Shown: positions 1 to 4,675 of the stretch, one piece after another
Layout: each line of letters starts with the position of its first letter
Numbering within the stretch: position 1 is the first letter of the stretch
DNA from: Bacillota bacterium
GTDB taxonomy: Bacteria > Bacillota > Clostridia > Peptostreptococcales > Anaerovoracaceae
Length of the DNA stretch: 7,012 nt
NCBI GenBank assembly: GCA_017619985.1
Contig: JAFZRG010000170.1
Location: 1 to 7,012 of the forward strand
Direction of reading: 5' to 3'
Position numbers and translations under genes: made by a program
The notes under the pieces: model-generated
Database searches by the model: none
Told to the model about the DNA's origin: nothing
What the model saw: only the letters and a program-made list of their open reading frames with translations

Positions 1-88
1 CGTCAAGTTCCTGGGGTATTCCTGCGATACCGCCATCTTCCTGAACGCAGCGATCGCGGATGTGGCGAAGTATAAAGAAGATCTCTAG
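1..88 (+). CDS. C-terminal end of a protein, possibly HpcH/HpaI-family aldolase (partial)
   Basis: The reading frame is open from base 2 to the TAG at 86-88 and encodes 28 residues beginning VKFLGYSCDTAIFLNA and ending YKEDL. The segment 'KFLGYSCDTAIFLNAA' resembles the last beta-strand and helix of HpcH/HpaI aldolase/citrate lyase TIM barrels. In that family a 'G-x-[KR]-F-[IV]-x-x-[GS]-x-D-[ST]' pattern is followed by an Ala-rich terminal helix. If so, the enzyme would be a cytoplasmic 2-oxo-acid aldolase, but the fragment is too short to settle the family. The coding call is firm because codon use and residue composition look genuine and a promoter follows directly. I see no clear terminator hairpin between the stop and the tRNA promoter, only an A/T-rich stretch at about 95-118. 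Confidence 0.6.
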   Translation, partial: VKFLGYSCDTAIFLNAAIADVAKYKEDL

Positions 89-118
89 ACCCGTTTTTCA
101 AAATTAAATAAAAAAGTA

Positions 119-148
119 TTGGACAAGCGTGTTGGCAGCGTGTATAAT
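119..148 (+). promoter_or_regulatory. Sigma-A-like promoter for tRNA-Glu
   Basis: A -35 box TTGGAC (119-124) is separated by 18 bp from a perfect -10 box TATAAT (143-148). The -10 ends 19 nt before the mature tRNA 5' end, which leaves a short 5' leader for RNase P to remove. An A/T-rich stretch at 95-118 just upstream could act as an UP element. A second TTGGCA at 132-137 lies too close to the -10 to serve as its -35. Confidence 0.7.
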
Positions 149-167
149 TCATAATGTTCTGAATTAT

Positions 168-242
168 GGTGCCTTGGTCCAGTGGTCAAGACGCTAGCCT
201 CTCACGCTGGAATCAGGGGTTCGACTCCCCTAGGCACTACCA
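168..242 (+). tRNA. tRNA-Glu (anticodon CTC), CCA encoded
   Basis: The 75-nt cloverleaf folds completely. The acceptor strands are 168-174 and 232-238. The D-stem is GTC/GAC (177-179/190-192). The anticodon stem is 194-198/206-210 with loop 199-205, which carries CTC at 201-203 and reads GAG codons. The variable loop has 4 nt. The T-stem AGGGG/CCCCT (215-219/227-231) encloses the TTCGACT loop. The discriminator is A239 and CCA is encoded at 240-242. The layout (TGGTC...AAGAC, three-pair D-stem) matches bacterial tRNA-Glu. One oddity is that the first acceptor pair is a G-U wobble (G168-T238), where I would expect G-C. The tRNA has its own promoter and terminator, so it is a single-gene unit. 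Its 3' end is copied twice downstream, once inverted and once direct. Confidence 0.95.
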
Positions 243-284
243 ACAACAAAAGACCCCACCTGATAAGGTGGGGTCTTTTGTTGT
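243..284 (+). terminator. Rho-independent terminator of tRNA-Glu
   Basis: A perfect 18-bp stem (243-260 against 267-284) closes a 6-nt TGATAA loop. It has a GC core GACCCCACC/GGTGGGGTC, an A-rich 5' flank and a T-rich 3' flank (TCTTTTGTTGT). It begins at the base after the tRNA CCA. Because the flanks are A-rich on one side and T-rich on the other, it could work in both directions. Confidence 0.9.
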
Positions 285-321
285 GCGATAAATGTGCCCG
301 GGGGAGTCGAATCCGAAAGGG

Positions 322-346
322 CGGAAAGGTCCAGTGGACCTTTCCG
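322..346. repeat. 11-bp perfect hairpin within the palindromic element
   Basis: CGGAAAGGTCC (322-332) and GGACCTTTCCG (336-346) are exact reverse complements around a 3-nt AGT loop. No T-tract follows, so it is unlikely to be an intrinsic terminator. It is probably a structural part of the surrounding tRNA-derived element. Confidence 0.7.
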
Positions 347-407
347 GTCCGAGCACGCCCGGGGCGCGCGCAGGACGGCGGGTTTTGCTGCAGGCAAAAG
401 ACGCGTA

Positions 408-426
408 ACTCCCCTAGGCACTACCA
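408..426 (+). repeat. 19-bp direct repeat of the tRNA-Glu 3' end (att-like)
   Basis: ACTCCCCTAGGCACTACCA at 408-426 is identical to 224-242, the T-loop/T-stem 3' side, acceptor strand, discriminator and CCA of tRNA-Glu. Duplication of a tRNA 3' end is the classic footprint of tyrosine-recombinase integration. However, only 165 bp separate the copies, no integrase is in the window, and I find no third copy near 2500 that would bracket the A+T-rich genes. It may instead be one end of the palindromic element. Confidence 0.8.
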
Positions 427-430
427 GGTA

Positions 431-478
431 AGGATAATCCGAAGCATTTTGTCTACGGCAAAGTATTCGGATTATTCT
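431..478 (+). terminator. Long hairpin with T-rich tail, terminator-like
   Basis: Bases 431-443 pair with 466-478 in a 13-bp stem containing one G-U pair. A small internal loop follows, then a further 6-bp stem (446-451/459-464) closed by a 7-nt loop (452-458). The sequence after it is TTTATTTC, a modest T-tract. It starts four bases after the second copy of the tRNA 3' end. That arrangement repeats the tRNA-then-terminator order of the real tRNA, although the stem sequences differ. It could terminate read-through towards the next gene or be a structured RNA. Confidence 0.45.
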
Positions 479-557
479 TTTATTTCTATAATCCAAAAGA
501 GAGCGGAAAGTCGTTTGCAAAAGCTCATACCACTGGTTCTGATATGGCTTATATTGG

Positions 558-589
558 CGAAATATCATCTCCTTGCCCATAATATTTCG
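558..589. repeat. 8-bp inverted repeat upstream of the ATPase promoter
   Basis: CGAAATAT (558-565) and ATATTTCG (582-589) are perfect reverse complements with a 16-nt gap. They sit just upstream of the -35 box at 598. The position would suit an upstream regulator site, but a short A/T-rich repeat like this can arise by chance. I see no other feature between 479 and 597. Confidence 0.25.
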
Positions 590-597
590 GCTAACTA

Positions 598-625
598 TTG
601 TGCGTCCGTTGCATTGTGGTATAAT
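598..625 (+). promoter_or_regulatory. Promoter of the AAA ATPase gene (extended -10)
   Basis: A perfect TATAAT (620-625) is preceded directly by TGG (617-619), giving an extended -10 TGnTATAAT. A weak -35 TTGTGC (598-603) lies 16 bp upstream. Transcription would start near 632 and leave a leader of about 39 nt before the ATG at 671. The ATPase therefore has its own promoter and does not depend on the tRNA unit. Confidence 0.65.
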
Positions 626-640
626 GTAGCTGAAATATAG

Positions 641-652
641 TGGGCATGCCCA
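641..652. promoter_or_regulatory. 12-bp perfect palindrome in the ATPase leader, possible operator
   Basis: TGGGCATGCCCA is self-complementary over all 12 bases and lies between the -10 box and the ribosome binding site. It would fall within the first transcribed bases, which is where a dimeric repressor often binds. It is GC-rich against A/T-rich surroundings. No regulator gene is visible in the window. Confidence 0.35.
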
Positions 653-670
653 TAAAAAAGAAGGATGAAA

Positions 671-1972
671 ATGATTGCACGCGATAAGTATCTTAACCAA
701 TTGGTTAAGAAAATGAATAACGGAAAGATCAAGATCATTACCGGGATTCGCAGGTGCGGGAAATCTGTGCTGTTGAATGAACTCTTTTACCAATACCTTC
801 TTGCTCAGGGAGTGACAGATGACCATATTATTCGGTTGTCGTTAGAGGATAGCGTGAATGCAAAATACAGAAATCCCTTCTTTCTGGATGAACATATCCG
901 CTCTCTTTTGACGGATTCACAACCGTATTATGTCCTGCTTGATGAAATACAAAATGTTGTTTCTGTCAGGAATCCATGGATCGAAGTAAGCGATTCGGTT
1001 GATAGAATTGGATTCCCGGATGTGCTGATGGGACTGATGAAGATCCGGAATGTCGATCTTTACGTTACAGGAAGCAATTCGAAAATGCTGTCAACAGATG
1101 TCATCACACAATTTCGCGACCGGGGGGATGAGGTTCATTTGAATCCATTCTCTTTCAAGGAGTTTTATGACGCATTCCAAGGTGACAAGGAGGCTGCATG
1201 GAAGGAATACTATACCTATGGCGGCCTTCCAAGAGTGTTGGAACTCGAAACGCATAAAGAGAAAGCGGACTATCTGAGCCAGCTGTTTCACAATACCTAT
1301 CTGAGGGATGTTATGGAAAGAAACGACATCCGAAATGACGAGGAAGTTTTGGATGATCTTCTGAACTTTATTGCTTCTTCCATCGGTTCGTTAAGCAACC
1401 CCTCACGTCTTTCGAATACATTTAAATCGACGAAACATAAAAACATTTCTTCTGAAGCAATCAAACAGTACCTTACGTACTTTGAGGAGGCATACCTGAT
1501 CAGCGAATCGAAGAGGTATGACGTCAAAGGGAAAAAGTATATCGATACGCCATTGAAATATTATTTTACAGACTTAGGGCTGCGGAATGCCTGGTTGAAT
1601 TACAGCCAGCTGGAAGAAAATCATATCATGGAAAACATCCTGTACAACGAGTTGATCATGCGCGGTTATTCTGTGGATGTAGGTGTAGTGGAGTATCAGT
1701 ATAGGGATAAAGATAACAAGAAAACAAAGGTCCAGCTGGAAGTCGATTTTATCGCAAGAGATTCCGGGGATACCTGCTACATTCAATCCGCTCTGCATGT
1801 TGATACGGATGAGAAACGTGAACAGGAGATCAACTCTCTGAAGCGCATCCACGATTCTTTTAAAAAGATCGTGGTTGTCAGGGACGATATCATGCCCTAC
1901 AAAGATGAAAACGGCATATTGTTTATCGGCATCAAAGAGTTTCTGCTGCAGGAAGATTCGATGCGGAAATGA
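671..1972 (+). CDS. ATP-binding protein, AAA_14 / DUF4143 family
   Basis: The predicted protein has 433 residues with the family's usual architecture. An N-terminal P-loop ATPase domain carries Walker A GIRRCGKS (25-32), Walker B YVLLDEIQ (87-94) and a TGSNSKMLS strand with downstream arginines (133-151). The DUF4143 part follows, and a C-terminal PD-(D/E)XK-nuclease-like fold ends it, with LEVDFIA (356-362) and YIQSAL (370-375). The family is common, often multicopy, and has no settled role; links to mobile DNA or defence are suspected. It is soluble, with no signal peptide or membrane segment. I prefer the ATG at 671 over the one at 665, because AGAAGGA (659-665) is spaced 5 nt from 671 and overlaps the other. 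The usual nuclease Gln-x-Lys is Gln-Ser-Ala here, so catalysis by that domain is doubtful. Base composition is A+T-richer than the genes after 2556, which suggests acquisition. Confidence 0.92.
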   Translation: MIARDKYLNQLVKKMNNGKIKIITGIRRCGKSVLLNELFYQYLLAQGVTDDHIIRLSLEDSVNAKYRNPFFLDEHIRSLLTDSQPYYVLLDEIQNVVSVRNPWIEVSDSVDRIGFPDVLMGLMKIRNVDLYVTGSNSKMLSTDVITQFRDRGDEVHLNPFSFKEFYDAFQGDKEAAWKEYYTYGGLPRVLELETHKEKADYLSQLFHNTYLRDVMERNDIRNDEEVLDDLLNFIASSIGSLSNPSRLSNTFKSTKHKNISSEAIKQYLTYFEEAYLISESKRYDVKGKKYIDTPLKYYFTDLGLRNAWLNYSQLEENHIMENILYNELIMRGYSVDVGVVEYQYRDKDNKKTKVQLEVDFIARDSGDTCYIQSALHVDTDEKREQEINSLKRIHDSFKKIVVVRDDIMPYKDENGILFIGIKEFLLQEDSMRK

Positions 1973-2041
1973 TGGCGTTTGTCAATTAAGCAAAACTGTT
2001 TTCGGATAAGCGCATTTTGCCGCTATGAGGATATACAACAG

Positions 2042-2500
2042 ATGAAGAATATATTCAGCAGTATTTTTCATAAAGATCTGAAAGAAAAAGTGAATAAGGA
2101 AGAGAAAGAGTATTGTCTTTGTTGCGATTTCGGATACGACATTACTTCTCCGATCCCGTCGTTAGAGCCTCTCCATAAGAACTCCCACTGCCTGGTTCCT
2201 GCTGTTGTCGGCACGACGGTGAAGCTGTTCCCGGGAGATTCGGAGCGGTTTGAGTATGCGGATTTCGTTTCCTTTATCACGGATGAAAACGGACAGATCG
2301 ATGGCATAAAATGCAGGATCAGGCCGGATAACAAAATAATAGAACTTTTGGGTGACCCGGAAAACCTGATATGGGAAGTAGATCTGGTCTGCGGAAAAGA
2401 AGTATATGTCGAAGACAACAACTATGAGAACGGGAAAAATACCCATACATATCGCAAATTGCTTCTGCAAACCAAAGACCGGGCTGTAGACTGCCTATAG
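2042..2500 (+). CDS. Hypothetical protein, unrecognised
   Basis: I do not recognise this 152-residue protein. It is soluble and acidic, with a charged N-terminal helix (KDLKEKVNKEEKE), a CLCC pair of cysteines (about 26-29), further Cys at about 50, 96 and 118, and a beta-rich middle with no membrane segment or signal peptide. The start is uncertain. ATG 2042 has GAGG at 2027-2030, 11 nt upstream. The frame also stays open to TTG 1979 (173 residues), which has no clear ribosome binding site. The frame is the same as that of the ATPase, whose TGA at 1970-1972 is the only in-frame stop between them. It shares the ATPase's A+T-rich composition and probably its transcript. Being next to that family hints at a partner or accessory protein, but this is only inference. 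No terminator is visible after it. Confidence 0.7.
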   Translation: MKNIFSSIFHKDLKEKVNKEEKEYCLCCDFGYDITSPIPSLEPLHKNSHCLVPAVVGTTVKLFPGDSERFEYADFVSFITDENGQIDGIKCRIRPDNKIIELLGDPENLIWEVDLVCGKEVYVEDNNYENGKNTHTYRKLLLQTKDRAVDCL

Positions 2501-2555
2501 AGACCTGTCATATGGATCAATGGAAGACGTGCACGACACAGAAAGGAGACACACC

Positions 2556-3629
2556 ATGCCGATCAGCAACATCATTCCCAACGCGAAAAACCTCATCGCC
2601 ATGCGCACGGATCCTGACAACCGTCCGGAGCTCAACCGGGCGCTGGCATACGTAAAAGACCAGCTCAAAGGCTTCACCGTCGAAGATTTCGAGCGCAATG
2701 GCGCGACCAGCATCCTCGCGTATCGCGGCGACACCCGTCCGGAGAAGTTCAAGGTGATCCTGAACGGCCACCTGGACGTCATCCCTGGCAAGGACTGGCA
2801 GTACGAAGCCCGCGTCGAAGGCGACAGGATGTACGGCGTAGGTTCCATGGACATGAAGACCAACGACTGTGTCATGCTGGAAGTCTTCAAGGATATGGTC
2901 GACAAAGTCCCGTACCCGCTGGGCCTGCAGATCGTGACGGACGAAGAGATCATGGGCTTCAACGGCACCGGTTACCAGGTCGAGGAGGGGGTCAAGGCGG
3001 ACTTCGTCATCGCTGGTGAGACCACGCAGTTCGACATTGTCAGCCGCTCCCGCGGTATCCTGGAATTCAAGGTGACCGCTCACGGGGTCACCGCCCACGG
3101 CGCCTATCCCTGGCGGGGCGAGAACGCTGTCGAAAAGATCATCCGGTTCATCGATAAAGTGTACGAACTCGTTCCCAACCCCGAGACGCAGGAGTGGAAG
3201 ACCAGCGTGAACCTGGCCAATATCGAGGTGCCGAACAAGGCTTACAACAAGGTCCCCGACGTCGCGTCCTGTATGCTGGACATCCGCTTCACCGAGGAGG
3301 ACGCCGACACGATCCTTGAGCGGGTCAAGGCCATCGTTCCGGAGGATTTCGACTTCGAGGTCTACTGCAACGGGTCGATGCTCTATGTGGATGACGACGA
3401 TTTCTATCTGCAGAAGATCAAGGAAGCCGTGAAGAAGGTCGTCGGAAAGGACCCCGTCTGCTACGGCGCCTACGGTACGTCCGACGCGCGCTTCTACACA
3501 GAGCACGGCATGAAGGGCGTGGAATTCGGCCTCGTCGGCGGCGGCATCGGGACCGATGAAGAGTGGGTCAGCATCAAGAGCGCTGAAGACTTTTACAACG
3601 TGCTCGTCACGTTCCTGGAGAGCCTGTAA
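2556..3629 (+). CDS. M20-family metallohydrolase (ArgE/DapE/ACY1-like)
   Basis: The 357-residue protein belongs to the M20 zinc aminoacylase/peptidase group, which cleaves N-acyl amino acids or dipeptides in the cytoplasm. The family's metal and catalytic positions are visible: HLD (72-74), the bridging Asp in GSMDMKT (Asp99), DEE (129-131, general base and ligand) and the AGET Glu155. The dimerisation-domain motif HGVTAHGAYPWRGENAV (176-192) carries His181. The final ligand is odd: where relatives have a His near the end (DapE-type '[IM]-H-K-x-[ND]-E'), this protein has GGGIGTDEEWV with Gly332. ATG 2556 is chosen over the in-frame ATG 2520 because AAAGGAG (2542-2548) sits 7 nt before it. It is the first gene of a tight four-gene cluster, 12 nt before the asparaginase. 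No convincing promoter is seen in 2501-2555. The exact substrate cannot be assigned. Confidence 0.9.
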   Translation: MPISNIIPNAKNLIAMRTDPDNRPELNRALAYVKDQLKGFTVEDFERNGATSILAYRGDTRPEKFKVILNGHLDVIPGKDWQYEARVEGDRMYGVGSMDMKTNDCVMLEVFKDMVDKVPYPLGLQIVTDEEIMGFNGTGYQVEEGVKADFVIAGETTQFDIVSRSRGILEFKVTAHGVTAHGAYPWRGENAVEKIIRFIDKVYELVPNPETQEWKTSVNLANIEVPNKAYNKVPDVASCMLDIRFTEEDADTILERVKAIVPEDFDFEVYCNGSMLYVDDDDFYLQKIKEAVKKVVGKDPVCYGAYGTSDARFYTEHGMKGVEFGLVGGGIGTDEEWVSIKSAEDFYNVLVTFLESL

Positions 3630-3641
3630 CGGAGGAAACAT

Positions 3642-4658
3642 ATGCCTGAATTATTGGTCGAGGTCACGAGAGGCCCCATCGTCGAATCGCGCCACTACGG
3701 CAGCGTGGCCGTGTGCAACAGCAAGGGCGAGATCATCGCCAAGGCAGGCGACCCTGAGATGGTCACCTATATCCGCTCCGCGTGCAAGCCGCTCCAGGCG
3801 CTGAACCGGTTCTGTTCCGGCGCGGCGGAGAAGTTCGATTTCACGACGAAGGAATATGCCATCATGTGCTCGTCGCACTACGGGGAACCCATGCATCAGG
3901 AAGTGATCCTGGGGCTGCTGGAGAAGATCGGCTGTTCTTTGGACGATCTTCTGACGGGGGCGCCGTATTCGATCCGTCCCGATTACTATAAGGAGCAGCT
4001 GTGGGACCACCATGAGCTGAAGCCCTACAACTCAGACTGCTCCGGCAAGCACTGCGGATTTCTGGCGGACTGCATCGCGAGCGGCTATCCCAAAGCGGGT
4101 TACAACGAGCCGGATCATCCGCTGCAGAAAGACGTCCTGAAGATCGTATCGGAGATCACCGAGGTGCCCGAGAATGAGATCGCGATCGGCGTCGACGGAT
4201 GCAGCGTACCGGTGCACGGACTGCCGCTGAAGAATATGGCGATGGCGTACGCAAAATTTTCGACGCCTGAGAAACTTCCGGAAAAGTACAGGAAAGGCGC
4301 ACAGATCTTAGCGGATGCCATGAACGCGGAGCCTGACATGCTGGCCGGCCCCGGAGGTTTCTGCAGCGAATTTCTGAAGGCGACGCACGGGAAATTCGTC
4401 GGAAAACTCGGGGCAGAAGCGGTCTACTGCGTCGGCGTACGGGGAAAGGATCTCGGGATCGCAGTCAAGATCGAAGACGGCAACATGTACCGGCCGCTGT
4501 ATCCCGCCGTCATGAGCGTGCTCGATCAGCTGGGCCTCCTGACGGATCAGGAAAAAGAAGCGCTCAAACCGTTTATCGAGCCGCCGATCCTGAACGACCA
4601 TGGCAACGAAGTGGGAGTCGTAAGACCGGCGTTCAAACTCGAATTTACCGGCCGGTGA
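3642..4658 (+). CDS. Asparaginase, Asparaginase_II (ReAV-type) family
   Basis: This 338-residue protein matches the asparaginase family typified by Rhizobium etli ReAV, which hydrolyses L-asparagine to L-aspartate and ammonia and is unrelated to the classical bacterial type I/II enzymes. The signature residues are present at a constant offset of two from the ReAV numbering as I recall it: Ser46-x-x-Lys49 (IRSACKP), Ser78 (CSSHYGE), Cys133 and Lys136 (SDCSGKHCG), and Asp185/Cys187 (GVDGCSVP). Cys133, Lys136 and Cys187 correspond to the reported zinc site. Length is typical and there is no signal peptide, so it should be cytoplasmic. GGAGGA (3631-3636) lies 5 nt before the ATG. The gene starts 12 nt after the M20 stop and ends 17 nt before the next start, so it is surely co-transcribed. 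The fold assignment is strong. Asparagine itself is likely but not proven, since few members have been tested. Confidence 0.92.
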   Translation: MPELLVEVTRGPIVESRHYGSVAVCNSKGEIIAKAGDPEMVTYIRSACKPLQALNRFCSGAAEKFDFTTKEYAIMCSSHYGEPMHQEVILGLLEKIGCSLDDLLTGAPYSIRPDYYKEQLWDHHELKPYNSDCSGKHCGFLADCIASGYPKAGYNEPDHPLQKDVLKIVSEITEVPENEIAIGVDGCSVPVHGLPLKNMAMAYAKFSTPEKLPEKYRKGAQILADAMNAEPDMLAGPGGFCSEFLKATHGKFVGKLGAEAVYCVGVRGKDLGIAVKIEDGNMYRPLYPAVMSVLDQLGLLTDQEKEALKPFIEPPILNDHGNEVGVVRPAFKLEFTGR

Positions 4659-4675
4659 CAGGAGGAAATACCGGA

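Larger units (their letters stand above)
294..426. repeat. tRNA-derived palindromic element (imperfect terminal inverted repeats, GC-rich core)
   Basis: The left end (294-313) is an inverted copy of the tRNA-Glu T-arm/acceptor segment 218-237, matching at 17 of 20 positions. The right end (408-421) is a direct copy of the same segment, so the two ends form a 14-bp terminal inverted repeat with two mismatches: GTGCCCGGGGGAGT against ACTCCCCTAGGCAC. Inside are a perfect 11-bp hairpin (322-332/336-346, loop AGT), a GC-rich run around 351-382 and a 6-bp hairpin (TTTTGC/GCAAAA, 383-388/394-399). The core is much richer in G+C than the sequence after 427. I see no credible gene in it. It looks like a dispersed palindromic element or a remnant of rearrangement at the tRNA 3' end. 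Whether it recurs elsewhere in the genome cannot be judged from one window. Confidence 0.6.

Noticed and set aside
294..426. Second tRNA gene or tmRNA-like remnant
   Set aside because: Only the T-stem 3' side, acceptor strand and CCA are present. There is no D-arm, anticodon arm or matching acceptor 5' strand in the right orientation.
294..426. CRISPR array
   Set aside because: The repeats are one inverted and one direct copy of a tRNA end, not regularly spaced identical repeats.
182..640. 152-residue open frame across the tRNA, terminator and palindromic element
   Set aside because: It starts inside the tRNA, runs through two hairpins and a promoter, and encodes a low-plausibility basic sequence without a ribosome binding site.
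230..826. 198-residue minus-strand open frame
   Set aside because: It overlaps the tRNA, the terminator and the ATPase start. Its protein reads through the palindromic repeat and shows no domain.
1961..1989. TGA at the ATPase end read as selenocysteine or by read-through into the next frame
   Set aside because: The ATPase ends at the family's usual place, TGA is used as an ordinary stop for asparaginase, the fusion protein and amrS, and no selenocysteine hairpin is evident.
2459..2501. Promoter for the M20-asparaginase-Amr cluster (TTGCTT ... TATAGA)
   Set aside because: The boxes are weak and their spacing is not 16-19 bp. I could not support any promoter in 2440-2555.
2517..3641. Long minus-strand open frame opposite the M20 gene
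   Set aside because: It mirrors a G+C-rich gene with clear M20 motifs and a good ribosome binding site on the + strand. Its own product is rich in Val/Asp/His with no recognisable motif.
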